A stretch of 64,000 nucleotides of DNA from Micromonospora rubida (GTDB taxonomy: Bacteria > Actinomycetota > Actinomycetes > Mycobacteriales > Micromonosporaceae), in contig NZ_JAAALO010000003.1 of the NCBI RefSeq assembly GCF_009908295.1, positions 982,699 to 1,046,698 on the forward strand, given 5' to 3'. The translations under genes and the position numbers were made by a program. This document shows positions 47,827 through 57,494 of the stretch, one piece after another. The notes beneath the pieces are model-generated. The model was not told the origin of the DNA and did not search any database. It was given only the letters and a program-made list of their open reading frames with translations. Each line of letters begins with the position of its first letter. Position 1 is the first letter of the stretch.

Positions 47827-48234
47827 CGCCCGGCCCGCCGCCCTGGCGGCACGCCGGCGGGCCAGCGGGGGTCGGTGCGCCGCGCCGGCCCGCACCAACG
47901 TCCCGCCAGGACGGCGGCACGTCGCCGGGCCCGCCCGGCGCTCAGCTTTTCGTGTGCCCGGCCCGGCTGACCCGGCGCGGCGGGTCAGCCGGGTGGGCTG
48001 GTCCGGGCAGGTCAGGTAGCCGGTCCGCCCCGGGCGCTCGGCCGGCGGACCGACGCGGTCGGGCAGAGCCACCGAGCGGTCGGGCACAATACGCCGTCCG
48101 TGCTGGACGGCCGCCGGACGATAGGCCAAGGTGTGATGGCGCCATGTCCCACGCGGTGCGCCCAGGACCGGCCGCGCCTCAGGCCGTCCGGCGCCCGCGG
48201 CCACCCCCCGTTCGACATGCTCCGGGAGTTGCCC
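47827..48234. other. Intergenic region after the kinase gene, with two hairpins
   Basis: 408 bp. Hairpin A pairs 47832-47840 with 47855-47863 (9 bp). Hairpin B pairs 47962-47974 with 47981-47993 (13 bp). No gene with a binding site is visible; the promoter of the malectin-domain gene should lie in the right part. Confidence 0.5.
47962..47993. terminator. 13-bp hairpin downstream of the two-component operon
   Basis: CCCGGCTGACCCG and its complement CGGGTCAGCCGGG form a perfect stem with a 6-nt loop, 136 bp after the kinase stop. Confidence 0.5.
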
Positions 48235-50775
48235 GTGACCCACCCCTCGGCCCTGGCCCGCCGAACCCTGGCGGCGCTCACCGCCGCCGCCCTGACCACC
48301 GCCGGCCTCGCCGTCGCCGGCCCGGCGAGCGCCGCGCCCGGCCACCCCACCGTGGTCTCCACCGTCCCGTCGGCCGCGTCGCCGAACATCCAGGACGGCA
48401 CGGTGTTCGCCATCCACGACGCCGGCACGAAGATCATCGCGGCGGGATCGTTCAGCAAGGTGCGCAACCGCAACTCCGACGTGGACATCACCCGTGACTA
48501 CGTGCTCGCCTTCGACAAGGCCACCGGAGAGGTCGACACCGCGTTCGCGCCGACCGTCGACAACGAGGTGAGCGCGGTGGCGGCCGGGCCGACCGCCGGC
48601 ACCGTCTACCTGGCCGGCAAGTTCAACACGGTCAACGGCGTCACCCGGCGCAAGGTGGCCCTGGTCGACGTCGCCACCGGGGCCACGGTCACCAGCTTCG
48701 CCGGGCCGGCGTTCAACGGCCTGGTCGACGACGTCGCCCTGGCCGGCAACCGGCTGCTCGTCGGCGGCATCTTCACCACTGCCGGCAACGCCAACCCGCG
48801 CGGCGGGCTTGCCTCGCTCAACGCCGCCACCGGCGCGCTGGACGGCTACCTCACCACCACCCTCACCGAGAACCACAACTACGACGGGGTGAGCGGCGCC
48901 AAGGCCGGCGTGGGCGCGGAGAAGCTCGCGCTCTCCCCGGACGGCACCCAGCTCGTGGTGATCGGCAACTTCAAGAAGGCCGACGGGGTGCTGCACGACC
49001 AGATCGTGAAGCTGGACCTCGGCGCCACCGCCGCCACCGTCGCCGACTGGAACACCAGCCGGTACACCCCGCGCTGCTCGTACGGGGCGTTCGACTCGTA
49101 CATGCGGGACGTGGCCTTCGCCCCGGACGGCAGCTACTTCGTGGTGGTCACCACCGGCGGGAAGTACAGCGGAACGCTGTGCGACACCGCCGCCCGCTGG
49201 GAGGCCGCCGCGACCGGCGACGCCCAGCAGCCCACCTGGATCGACTACTCCGGCGGCGACACCTTCCTCTCCGTCGGGATCAGCGAGCAGGCCGTCTACG
49301 TCGGCGGGCACCTGCGTTGGCTGAACAACAGCTTCGGCGGCGACTCCGCGCAGGCCGGGGCCATCGGCCGGGCCAGCATCGCCGCCCTCGACCCGGGCAA
49401 CGGGCTGCCGCTGTCCTGGAACCCCGGCCGGCGCCCGCGCGGCTACGGCGTGGCCGAGCTGCTGGTCACCCCGGAGGGCATCTGGCTCGGCTCCGACCAG
49501 TCCTGGATCGGCAACTTCTCCTACCGCCGGGAACGGATCGCGTTCTTCCCGCTGACCGGCGGCAACGCCCCGCACCCGACCACCACCGCCGGCCTGCCCG
49601 GCACCGTTTACCAGGCCGGGATTCCGGTGCCCACCAACGTGCTGCACCGGGTGAACGCCGGCGGCCCCGCCGTCGCCTCCACCACCGGCGGGCCGGACTG
49701 GAGCGCCGACGACGCCGGCAACCCCAGCCCGTACCACAACGCCGGCAGCAGCGCCTCGGGCTTCGCCGCCGTGGGCAGCCTGGACGCCACCGTCCCGGCC
49801 GGCACCCCGGCCGGGCTGTTCAACACCGAGCGGTACGACGCCGCGGCCGCCCCCGAGATGCAGTGGGACCTTCCGGTGCCGGCCGGCACCGAGGTGGAGG
49901 TCCGCCTCTACCTCGCCAACCGGTACGCCGGCACCTCGACCCCCGGCAAGCGGATCTTCGACGTGACGCTCGACGGCACCCTCGTCCTGGACAACCTCGA
50001 CCTGTCGGCCACGCCCGGGCACGACATCGGCACCATGCGGTCGTTCACGATCGTCAGCGACGGCAGCGTCGACATCGACTTCGGGCACGTGGTGGAGAAC
50101 CCGATCGTCAACGCCATCGAGATCGTCAAGACCGGCCCGCCGCCCGCCGGCACGGGCGACGAGGTGCAGGCCCGCTCGTACGACGGGGCGGCCACGGTCG
50201 GCGCGGCTACCCCGGTGGCCAACCCGGACAACACCGCGTGGTCCACGGCCAGGGGCGCGTTCTGGGTGGGCGGCACCCTGTTCTACGCGATGAACGGCGC
50301 GCTCCAGCGGCGTACCTTCGACGGGGCCACCTTCGGCACGCCCAGCCTCGTCGACCCGTACCACGACGCGTACTGGGACACGGTGGAGACCGACTCCGGG
50401 CCGACCGGCCAGACCTTCGTCGGGGTGAACACCAACTTCTACCCCGAGATCGCGAACGTGACCGGCATGTTCTACACCGCCGGCCGGCTCTACTACACCC
50501 TCGCCGGCCAGGGCGGCCTGTACTGGCGCTGGTTCACCCCGGACAGCGGCGCGGTCGGCGCCGACAAGTTCACCGTCGCGGGGGTGACCGGATTCACCGA
50601 CACCGGCTCGCTCCTGCTGGCCGGCGGCACCCTGTACCGGGTCAGCCGCTCGACCGGCGCGCTCGCCTCGACCGCGTGGGCCGGCGGCGTGCCCACCGGC
50701 GCGTTCACCACCGTCAGCGGCCCCGCCGTGGACGGGGTCGACTGGCGCGCCAAGGCCGCCTTCGTCGGCCCGTAG
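48235..50775 (+). CDS. Secreted beta-propeller protein with a malectin-like domain
   Basis: 846 residues from GTG 48235, with GGGAG upstream. A Sec signal peptide ends GPASA near residue 35. Residues 50-450 contain propeller-type repeats (DGTVFAIHDAGTKIIAAGSF, AGTVYLAGKFNTVNG), similar to delta-60 repeats. Residues 470-640 look like a malectin domain: RVNAGGPAVAST, LFNTERYD, VEVRLYLANRYAG, VDIDFGHVVENPIVNAIEI. Malectin modules bind carbohydrate, so an exported glycan-binding protein is likely. A final propeller part (650-846) closes the protein. It stands alone. Confidence 0.8.
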   Translation: MTHPSALARRTLAALTAAALTTAGLAVAGPASAAPGHPTVVSTVPSAASPNIQDGTVFAIHDAGTKIIAAGSFSKVRNRNSDVDITRDYVLAFDKATGEVDTAFAPTVDNEVSAVAAGPTAGTVYLAGKFNTVNGVTRRKVALVDVATGATVTSFAGPAFNGLVDDVALAGNRLLVGGIFTTAGNANPRGGLASLNAATGALDGYLTTTLTENHNYDGVSGAKAGVGAEKLALSPDGTQLVVIGNFKKADGVLHDQIVKLDLGATAATVADWNTSRYTPRCSYGAFDSYMRDVAFAPDGSYFVVVTTGGKYSGTLCDTAARWEAAATGDAQQPTWIDYSGGDTFLSVGISEQAVYVGGHLRWLNNSFGGDSAQAGAIGRASIAALDPGNGLPLSWNPGRRPRGYGVAELLVTPEGIWLGSDQSWIGNFSYRRERIAFFPLTGGNAPHPTTTAGLPGTVYQAGIPVPTNVLHRVNAGGPAVASTTGGPDWSADDAGNPSPYHNAGSSASGFAAVGSLDATVPAGTPAGLFNTERYDAAAAPEMQWDLPVPAGTEVEVRLYLANRYAGTSTPGKRIFDVTLDGTLVLDNLDLSATPGHDIGTMRSFTIVSDGSVDIDFGHVVENPIVNAIEIVKTGPPPAGTGDEVQARSYDGAATVGAATPVANPDNTAWSTARGAFWVGGTLFYAMNGALQRRTFDGATFGTPSLVDPYHDAYWDTVETDSGPTGQTFVGVNTNFYPEIANVTGMFYTAGRLYYTLAGQGGLYWRWFTPDSGAVGADKFTVAGVTGFTDTGSLLLAGGTLYRVSRSTGALASTAWAGGVPTGAFTTVSGPAVDGVDWRAKAAFVGP

Positions 50776-51020
50776 ACCCCCGTCGCACCACGGGGTGTCC
50801 CGGCCCGGTTCCGCGTCCGCGCGGGGCCGGGCCGGGCCCGTTCCCGGGTACGCCGAAAAGGCGTTGCCCGGACCGGCGGGGGCTGACAAGATCGGCTGCG
50901 TCAGCCCGACGGCCGGAGGGAGGTGCGGTTGATGTCCACGACCAGTCCCGCGCCCCGCCTCACCCGCCGCTGACCTCTGCCGATCACGCGGGGCGCTCCA
51001 CTCCTTCATGGAGGAACACC

Positions 51021-51404
51021 GTGAGTGCACGGATCAGGAACATCAGCTTCGACTGCCACGACACCTACACGCTGGCCGGCTTCTGGGCGGAGGTGTTCGG
51101 CTCCGAGCGGCAGCCCGACGACTTCCCCGGTGACCCGGAGGCGATGGTGCTCACCGGAGACGGGGAGACCGTGCTGTTCATCCAGGTGCCGGAGGACAAG
51201 ACGGTGAAGAACCGCGTCCACCTGTGCCTGGAGCCCGCCGACCGGACCAGGGACGCCGAGGTTGAGCGCCTGCTCGCCCTCGGTGCCACCCAGGTCGACG
51301 ACCGGCGGCGGCCGGACGGCACCGGCTGGGTGGTGCTCGCCGACCCGGAGGGCAACGAGTTCTGCGTGCTGCGCAGCACCGCCGAGCGGGCCGCCACGGC
51401 CTGA
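51021..51404 (+). CDS. VOC-superfamily (glyoxalase-like) protein
   Basis: 127 residues from GTG 51021, with GGAGG 6 nt upstream. Two beta-alpha-beta-beta-beta units are visible: ISFDCHDTYTLAGFWAEVFG, and later HLCLEPADRTRDAEVERLLALG with WVVLADPEGNEFCVL at the end. Actinobacteria have many such short proteins used as resistance, dioxygenase-like or unknown enzymes. The reaction is not predictable. It converges with the 51586 gene across a long palindrome. Confidence 0.85.
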   Translation: MSARIRNISFDCHDTYTLAGFWAEVFGSERQPDDFPGDPEAMVLTGDGETVLFIQVPEDKTVKNRVHLCLEPADRTRDAEVERLLALGATQVDDRRRPDGTGWVVLADPEGNEFCVLRSTAERAATA

Positions 51405-51427
51405 CGGCCTGACGGCCTGACGGCACT

Positions 51428-51477
51428 TTCACGGAAAGAGTGGCCATTCCCGCCGGAATGACCACTCTTTCCGTGAA
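51428..51477. terminator. 23-bp near-perfect palindrome between convergent genes
   Basis: Arms 51428-51450 and 51455-51477 match over 23 nt with one mismatch and a 4-nt loop. The core CACGGAA...AGTGGCC...TTCC is shared with the palindrome at 63889-63942. Confidence 0.75.
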
Positions 51478-51538
51478 CGAGTGGGTGTATGGAAGCTGGA
51501 GCGGGCGGGCCGCGACGGCGTGACCCGGCGGACGGGAC

Positions 51539-51571
51539 GGGCCCCCTTCGCCGCGATGGCGGAGGGGGCCC
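51539..51571. terminator. Hairpin just downstream of the 51586 gene
   Basis: GGGCCCCCTTCGCC (51539-51552) pairs with GGCGGAGGGGGCCC (51558-51571), with one wobble and a 5-nt loop, 14 bp after the leftward stop. Confidence 0.5.
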
Positions 51572-51585
51572 TTGTCACGCGTGGG

Positions 51586-52317
51586 TCAGGAGCGCTGCTC
51601 GATCTGGCCGCGCATGGTGACGAACTCGGCCTTCGCCTGTGCGCCGGTCTTGAAGTACGTCACGATCATGCCGACGCTGCCCTTGTCGGCCCAGGCGCAG
51701 ACGCCCAGCTTGACGCCCTCGCTCTTGCCGTCGCCGCAGCGCGCCTCGCCGCCCAGCGGGCCCGGGTCCACCGCGACGACGTTGCTCACGGTCAGCTCGG
51801 TGCCGATGCCGGTGAACGTGTCGTCCAGCTCCTTCTTCGGGTCGGTCACCAGGCCGGACGCCGCGGCGATCATCACCAGGTCATTCTTGGCCATGTCGCC
51901 GTAGAACGCCCCGGCGGTGCTGGTCTCGTTCTGCACCGTGGACTTCATCTCGGAGATCATCCCCTCCACCGCCGTCTGGAGCGCGGGATCGGTGGCCTTC
52001 GCCCGGCCGGCGAGGGTGGCCGGTGCGGTCACCCGGGTCTTGGTGGCCTCGACCGCGTCGTTGACGTCGTCCTTGACGGCGAACCAGGCGATCGCCCCGC
52101 CGCCGCAGCAGAGCACCAGCACCACGGCCAGGACGATCAGCACGATCTTGCCGGTCTTGGACTTCTTCGGCGCCGGCGGCAGCGGCGTGGCCTCCGGCGC
52201 GCCGTACGGCTGGCCGTATGGCTGGCCGGCCGGCGGGTAGCCGCCCTGCTGCGGGGCGGGCTGCTCGCCGTACGGCTGCTGCGGCTGGTTCGGGTAGGGG
52301 TTGCCCGGCTGGGACAT
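51586..52317 (-). CDS. Single-pass membrane protein with a Pro/Gln/Gly-rich cytoplasmic tail
   Basis: 243 residues. Residues 1-50 are low-complexity (PYPNQPQQPYGEQ, GQPYGQPYG). One helix (about 57-80, KIVLIVLAVVLVLCCGGGAIAWF) is followed by an outer domain of about 160 residues that starts helical (VKDDVNDAVEATKTRV) and ends beta-rich. Two Cys (GEARCGDG and LGVCAWAD) probably pair. No family is recognised. It resembles the layout of the proteins at 57495 and 58816. Confidence 0.75.
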   Translation of the reverse strand: MSQPGNPYPNQPQQPYGEQPAPQQGGYPPAGQPYGQPYGAPEATPLPPAPKKSKTGKIVLIVLAVVLVLCCGGGAIAWFAVKDDVNDAVEATKTRVTAPATLAGRAKATDPALQTAVEGMISEMKSTVQNETSTAGAFYGDMAKNDLVMIAAASGLVTDPKKELDDTFTGIGTELTVSNVVAVDPGPLGGEARCGDGKSEGVKLGVCAWADKGSVGMIVTYFKTGAQAKAEFVTMRGQIEQRS

Positions 52318-52472
52318 GTTGAGTCAGCTCCAGATAGTCGATCAGGAGCGGTGATCGTAGCCAGCCGGTCCGACAGCCGCTGCCCTGCCCGCCGGCTGAA
52401 ACGACGACCGCGGTGGCCGGAGCGCCCCAGGGGGACGCCCGTGCCACCGCGGTCGCGGGGGAGCGGGGTGGG

Positions 52473-54542
52473 TCAGGCGGGCAGGCTGGCCGCGCCGCGT
52501 GGCAGGAACCGCCGGCCGGTGACCCGCTCGCTGGTGCCGGTCCGGTCCAGGTACGGCGTGACGCCGCCCAGGTGGAACGGCCAGCCGGCGCCGAGGATCA
52601 TGCACAGGTCGATGTCCTGCGCCTCGGCGACGACGCCCTCGTCGAGCATGAGCCGGATCTCCTGCGCCAGCGCGTCGAGCGCGTTCTGCCGCACCTGCTC
52701 GGCGGTCAGCGGCGCGTCGCCGACCACGAGCAGCTTGGCCACCTCGTCGTTGATCTGGTCGTCGACCACGATCGGCTGGCCCGCCTCGGCGATCCGCTTC
52801 AGGTTCTCGCTGACGGTGAACCGGTCCGGGAACGCCGCGTGCAGCGTGCCGCCCACGTGGTGCGCCACGGCCGGGCCGACGAGCTGGAGCAGGGCGAGCG
52901 GGCGCATCGGCAGGCCCAGCGGGTCCAGCGCGGCGTTCGCCACGTCCAGCGGGGTGCCCGCGTCCACGGCGGCGAAGACGGTGCCGAGGAAGCGGGTGAG
53001 CAGCCGGTTCACCACGAACGCCGGGGCGTCGGAAACCAGCACCGACGACTTCTTCAGCAGCTTGCCGACCGCGAACGCGGTGGCCAGGGTGGCGTCGTCG
53101 GTGCGCTCGCCCCGGACGATCTCCAGCAGCGGCAGCACGGCGACCGGGTTGAAGAAGTGGAAGCCGACCACTCGCTCCGGGTGCTCCAGCTCCTCGGCCA
53201 TCGCGCTGATCGACAGGCTGGAGGTGTTGGTGGCGAGCACCGCCTCCGGGGAGACGATCTTCTCCAGCTCGGCCCAGACCTGCTTCTTGACGCCCAGGTC
53301 CTCGAAGACGGCCTCGATGACGAAGTCGGCGTCGGCGAACACGGCCTTGTCGACCGAGCCGCTGACCAGGCCGTACAGCTTGGCGGCCGTGCCCTTGTCC
53401 ATCCGGCCCTTGCTGACGGCCTTCTCGATCTGGGTGTGCACGTAGCCCACGCCCTTGTCGACCCGGCCCTGGTCCAGGTCGGTCATGACGACCGGCACCT
53501 GGAGGCGGCGGGCGAACAGCAGCGCGAGCTGGCTGGCCATCAGGCCGGCGCCGACGATGCCGACCTTGGTGACCGGGCGGGCAAGGCCCTTGTCCGGCGC
53601 GCCGGCCGGCCGCTTGGCCCGCCGCTGCACCAGGTCGAACGCGTACAGCCCGCTGCGCAGCTCCTCGGAGAAGATCAGGTCCGCGAGGGCCTCGTCCTCG
53701 GCGGCGGTGCCGGCCGCGAAGTCCGCGTCCTTCGCCGTCTCCAGCAGGTCCAGCGCCCGGTACGCGGCCGGGACCGCGCCGTGCAGCCGCTGGTCCAGCG
53801 TCTGCCGGGCGAAGTACAGCACGCCGGCCCACATGTCCTTGTCGACCTCGGGCCGGGTCACGGTGACCTCGCCGCGGACCACGCCGGCGGCCCACTCCAG
53901 GGACCGCTCCAGGAAGTCCGCCGGCTCCAGCAGCACGTCGGCGATGCCCAGCTCGGCGGCCTGCTTCGGCCTGAGCATCTTGTTCTGCATCAGCGGGTTC
54001 TGCAGGATCACCTGGGTGGCGGCCGGGATGCCGATCAGGTTCGGCAGGAGCTGGGTGCCGCCCCAGCCGGGGACCAACCCGAGGGAGACCTCGGGCAGGG
54101 CGAGCGCGGAGGCCCCGCCGGACAGGGTCCGGTAGTGGCAGTGCAGGGCCAGCTCCAGGCCGCCGCCCATCGCCGCGCCGTTGACGAAGGCGAACGTCGG
54201 GACCTGGCTGTCCTTGAGCCGGGCGAAGACCCGGTGGCCGAGCCGGCCGATCTCCAGGGCCTGCTCCCGGTCGGCGAGCTGCGGCAGGCTGGTGAGGTCC
54301 GCCCCGACGCAGAAGATGTACGGCTTCCCGGTGACCGCGACGAACGCCGGGTCGGCGGCGAGGGCTGCGGTGATCGCCTCGTCCAGGCTGGTCAGCCCGC
54401 CCGGGCCGAAGCTGTTCGGCTTGGTGTGGTCGAAGCCGTTGTCGAGGGTGATCAGGGCGGCCGGCCGGTCCAGCCCCGGCACGTTCACCTGACGCAGCAG
54501 CGCCCTGGTGACCACCTCGTTCGGTGCGGCGAGCGCGCTCAC
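52473..54542 (-). CDS. fadB: Trifunctional-type 3-hydroxyacyl-CoA dehydrogenase/enoyl-CoA hydratase
   Basis: 689 residues from GTG 54542. The N-terminal crotonase domain (about 15-300) has NGAAMGGGLELALHCH, an oxyanion-hole motif, and LPEVSLGLVPGWGGTQLLP with its Glu. A Rossmann dehydrogenase domain starts at VGIVGAGLMASQLALLFARR (about 335), with EAVFEDLGVKKQV and NTSSLSISAMA. C-terminal dehydrogenase domains finish the chain, including FHFFNPVAVLPLLEIV. It carries out two steps of fatty acid beta-oxidation. Its GTG overlaps the thiolase stop (GTGA), so the two enzymes are coupled. Confidence 0.93.
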   Translation of the reverse strand: MSALAAPNEVVTRALLRQVNVPGLDRPAALITLDNGFDHTKPNSFGPGGLTSLDEAITAALAADPAFVAVTGKPYIFCVGADLTSLPQLADREQALEIGRLGHRVFARLKDSQVPTFAFVNGAAMGGGLELALHCHYRTLSGGASALALPEVSLGLVPGWGGTQLLPNLIGIPAATQVILQNPLMQNKMLRPKQAAELGIADVLLEPADFLERSLEWAAGVVRGEVTVTRPEVDKDMWAGVLYFARQTLDQRLHGAVPAAYRALDLLETAKDADFAAGTAAEDEALADLIFSEELRSGLYAFDLVQRRAKRPAGAPDKGLARPVTKVGIVGAGLMASQLALLFARRLQVPVVMTDLDQGRVDKGVGYVHTQIEKAVSKGRMDKGTAAKLYGLVSGSVDKAVFADADFVIEAVFEDLGVKKQVWAELEKIVSPEAVLATNTSSLSISAMAEELEHPERVVGFHFFNPVAVLPLLEIVRGERTDDATLATAFAVGKLLKKSSVLVSDAPAFVVNRLLTRFLGTVFAAVDAGTPLDVANAALDPLGLPMRPLALLQLVGPAVAHHVGGTLHAAFPDRFTVSENLKRIAEAGQPIVVDDQINDEVAKLLVVGDAPLTAEQVRQNALDALAQEIRLMLDEGVVAEAQDIDLCMILGAGWPFHLGGVTPYLDRTGTSERVTGRRFLPRGAASLPA

Positions 54543-55759
54543 TTGTTGCCCTCCTGTCCAGCCTCGGCGGCGGAACCGGTCCAGTTCGGGTTCTCCCAGA
54601 TGACCGTGCCGCCCATGCCGATGCCGATGCACATGGCGGTGAGGCCGTAGCGGACCTCGGGATGCTCGGCGAACTGCCGGGCGAGCTGGGTCATCAGCCG
54701 CACGCCGGAGGAGGCGAGCGGGTGGCCGACGGCGATCGCACCGCCCCACGGGTTGACCCGGGAGTCGTCGTCGGCGATCCCGAAGTGGTCGAGGAAGGCG
54801 AGCACCTGCACGGCGAACGCCTCGTTCAGCTCGAACAGGCCGATGTCGTCGATGCTCAGGCCGGCGATGCGCAGGGCCTTCTCGGTCGACGGGATCGGGC
54901 CGACGCCCATCACCTCGGGCTCGACGCCGACGAAGCCGTACGACACCAGCCGCATGGCGATCGGCAGGCCCAGCTCGCGGGCGGTGTCCTCGGCGGCGAT
55001 CAGGCTCGCGGTGGCGCCGTCGTTCAGGCCTGCGGCGTTGCCCGCGGTGACCTTGCCGTGCGGGCGGAACGGGGTCTTGAGGGTGGCGAGCTTCTCCAGC
55101 GAGGTGTCCCGGGGGGCCTCGTCGACGGTGGCCAGCCCCCAGCCGCCGTCGGCGTCGCGGACCGCCATCGGCACCAGGTCGCCCTGGAGCTTGTCGTTGG
55201 CGTACGCCTTCGCGGTCTTCTGCTGCGAGGCGAGCGCGAACGCGTCGGCGCGGCCCTTGGTGACCTGTGGGACCCGGTCGTGCAGGTTCTCCGCGGTCGC
55301 GCCCATGACCAGCGCGGACGGGTCGACCAGCTTCTCCGCGACGATCCGCGGGTTGGGGTCGACGCCCTCGCCCATCGGGTGCCGGCCCATGTGCTCGACG
55401 CCGCCGGCGATCGCGATGTCGTACGCGCCCATGGCGATGCCGCCGGCCACGGTGGTGACGGCGGTCATCGCCCCGGCGCACATCCGGTCGATGGCGAAGC
55501 CGGGGACGGTCTTGGGCAGGCCGGCCAGCAGGGCCGCGGTGCGGCCGATGGTCAGGCCCTGGTCGCCGATCTGGGTGGTGGCGGCGATGGCGACCTCCTC
55601 GACCCGCTCCGGCGGAAGCTGCGGGTTGCGGCGCAGCAGCTCGCGGATGCAGCGGATCACCAGGTCGTCGGCGCGGGTGTTGGCGTACATGCCACCCGCC
55701 TTGCCGAACGGGGTGCGGACGCCGTCGACGAAGACGACATCCCGGACTTCACGGGGCAC
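54539..55759 (-). CDS. fadA: Acetyl-CoA C-acyltransferase (thiolase)
   Basis: 406 residues from GTG 55759, with AAGGAGG 7 nt upstream. Nucleophile Cys94 in DRMCAGAMTA, base His346 in GHPLASSGVR and Cys377 in CIGIGMGG form the thiolase active site; NEAFAVQVL is also present. It releases acetyl-CoA in the last step of beta-oxidation. It is first in the fadA-fadB unit. These two genes are not part of the conserved sigA-to-hem order as I recall it, so they look like a lineage-specific insertion. Confidence 0.95.
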   Translation of the reverse strand: MPREVRDVVFVDGVRTPFGKAGGMYANTRADDLVIRCIRELLRRNPQLPPERVEEVAIAATTQIGDQGLTIGRTAALLAGLPKTVPGFAIDRMCAGAMTAVTTVAGGIAMGAYDIAIAGGVEHMGRHPMGEGVDPNPRIVAEKLVDPSALVMGATAENLHDRVPQVTKGRADAFALASQQKTAKAYANDKLQGDLVPMAVRDADGGWGLATVDEAPRDTSLEKLATLKTPFRPHGKVTAGNAAGLNDGATASLIAAEDTARELGLPIAMRLVSYGFVGVEPEVMGVGPIPSTEKALRIAGLSIDDIGLFELNEAFAVQVLAFLDHFGIADDDSRVNPWGGAIAVGHPLASSGVRLMTQLARQFAEHPEVRYGLTAMCIGIGMGGTVIWENPNWTGSAAEAGQEGNK

Positions 55760-55960
55760 TTGAGCCTCCTTCTCGACCAAAATTCGGCCTCGGGCGCCGA
55801 CGGGCGGCACTTCGGGCCGGATGAAGGTCGCCGGCACGGGCGGGGCCCCTCGGATGCTACTCGCCAGTAACCATCGCCGGCACCCACCCCACTGTGTCCC
55901 ACCCCACACCGCCCCCGCGCCCCACTGACACCTTCTGCCCCACTGCCCCCGCGGGTGGCC

Positions 55961-55987
55961 GGGGTCGGGGTTAGGGGGTCGGGGGGG
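55961..55987 (+). repeat. G-quadruplex candidate over the ribonuclease D stop codon
   Basis: Four runs of G (4, 4, 5 and 7) separated by loops of 2, 3 and 2 bases. The stop codon of the leftward gene lies in the second loop, and the G-rich strand is the non-transcribed (plus) strand for that gene. Confidence 0.6.
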
Positions 55988-57293
55988 CCAGGGCCGCGGT
56001 CAGGTCGTTGGCCAGGAGGGCGATCTGCCACTCGCGGGCGCCGAAGCCGCGCAGCGTCTCGGCCACCGCGTCCTCGGTGACCTCGTCCGGCGGGGTCCAG
56101 GCGAGACGGCGCACCGAGTCCGGGGTGATCAGATTCTCCGGCGGCAGGGTGTGCGCACCGGCGATGCGAACCACCACCTCCCGGCACCGGGCCAGCCGGC
56201 CGGCGGCCACCGGGTCCCGCTCCGCCCACCGGTGCGGCGGGGGAGGCCCCTCCACCGCCGGGGTGACCGGCAGCGCGTCCTCCGGTAACTGCCGGGCGTC
56301 GTCGAGGGCCGCCAGCCAGGTGCGGGCCAGCCGGCGCACCGACCGGCCACCGAACCCGGGCAGGGTGAGCAGGGTCTTCTCGTCCCCCGGGTCCAGCTCC
56401 GCGGCGGCCACGATCGCCGAGTCCGGCAGCACCCGGCCGGGCGCGGCGTCCCGGCGGGCGGCGATCTGGTCCCGGGCGTACCAGAGGGAACGGACCCTGG
56501 CCTGGGCACGGGCGCCGCGCACCCGGTGGATGCCCGAGGTGCGCCGCCACGGCTCCGCGCGGACCCGGGGTGGGCGGGCGCCGTTGCGCACCAGGGCGGC
56601 GAACTCCTCCGCCGCCCACGCCGACTTGCCCTGCCGGGCCAGCTCCCCGTCGAGGGCGTCGCGCAGGTCGGTCAGCATCTCCACGTCAAGGGCGGCGTAG
56701 GTGAGCCACGACTCCGGCAGCGGCCGGCTCGACCAGTCCGCAGCCGAGTGGTGCTTCTCCAGGGTGAACCCGAGTAGCTGCTCGGTCAGCGCGGCCAGGC
56801 CGACCCGCTCGAATCCGGCCAGCCGAGCGGCCAGTTCCGTGTCGAACAGCCGCCGCGGGCGCAGCCCCACCTCGGCCAGGCAGGGCAGGTCCTGGCTGGC
56901 GGCGTGCAGCACCCACTCGACGTCGGCGATCGCCGCGTCCAGGGTGCTGAGGTCGGGCAGCGGCAGTGGGTCGATCAGCGCAGTGCCCGCGCCGGCCCGC
57001 CGTAGCTGGACGAGATAGGCGCGCTGGCTGTAGCGGTACCCCGAGGCGCGCTCGGCATCCAGGGCCACCGGGCCGGTGCCGGCCGCGAACCGGGCCACCA
57101 CCTCGGCGAGCTCGGCCTCGGTGGCCACCGGCAGAGGGGTGCCGTCGCGGGGGGCGGTCAGCGGCACGGGCTCGCCGCCGGTCGGTTCGGGCACCGCGTC
57201 CACCGGCTCCGGCGCGGCCGACGGCGAGTGGTGCGGCGCGTCTCCGGCACGGTTTTCGGCGGCCCGACGGCGCAGGGGTGGTTCGTCGGTCAC
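55971..57293 (-). CDS. rnd: Ribonuclease D-like 3'-5' exoribonuclease with HRDC domain
   Basis: 440 residues. The DEDDy exonuclease domain (about 40-215) has LDAERASGYRYSQRAYLVQL (Asp and Glu), HAASQDLPCL (Asp) and YAALDVEMLTDL (Tyr and Asp). An HRDC domain follows (LWYARDQIAARRDAAPGRVL and on). It should trim structured RNA 3' ends. The start is GTG 57293, with TAGGGT 6 nt upstream and no binding site. Proximity to the heme genes is conserved in actinobacteria. Confidence 0.92.
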   Translation of the reverse strand: MTDEPPLRRRAAENRAGDAPHHSPSAAPEPVDAVPEPTGGEPVPLTAPRDGTPLPVATEAELAEVVARFAAGTGPVALDAERASGYRYSQRAYLVQLRRAGAGTALIDPLPLPDLSTLDAAIADVEWVLHAASQDLPCLAEVGLRPRRLFDTELAARLAGFERVGLAALTEQLLGFTLEKHHSAADWSSRPLPESWLTYAALDVEMLTDLRDALDGELARQGKSAWAAEEFAALVRNGARPPRVRAEPWRRTSGIHRVRGARAQARVRSLWYARDQIAARRDAAPGRVLPDSAIVAAAELDPGDEKTLLTLPGFGGRSVRRLARTWLAALDDARQLPEDALPVTPAVEGPPPPHRWAERDPVAAGRLARCREVVVRIAGAHTLPPENLITPDSVRRLAWTPPDEVTEDAVAETLRGFGAREWQIALLANDLTAALAPPTP

Positions 57294-57299
57294 CTGCCA

Positions 57300-57305
57300 A
57301 CCCTA
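57300..57305 (-). promoter_or_regulatory. -10 element TAGGGT, leaderless start of ribonuclease D
   Basis: TAGGGT on the minus strand with a 6-nt spacer (TGGCAG) before GTG 57293. Confidence 0.45.
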
Positions 57306-57494
57306 GTGCGCCGGAGGATCCGGTGCGCGCAGCCGGGTACGGCGTGTGTCGGCCTCGGCGCCTTGACCCGACATGGCAGGGTCGGACATCGGGGGAGACA
57401 AAGCGCGACAGCGCAGGTACGGTCCTCCGGGCCGCCGACCGGTGACGAACCCGCGTCGGCGGGCATCGGGGGCGTCTACGGGGAGGACGTGGCG

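Noticed and set aside
46546..51030. A 1494-codon open frame on the minus strand
   Set aside because: It is the mirror of the kinase and malectin-domain genes. Strong GC bias at third positions removes stops from opposite frames. Its translation is Gly/Val/Arg/Asp-rich with no motifs or binding site.
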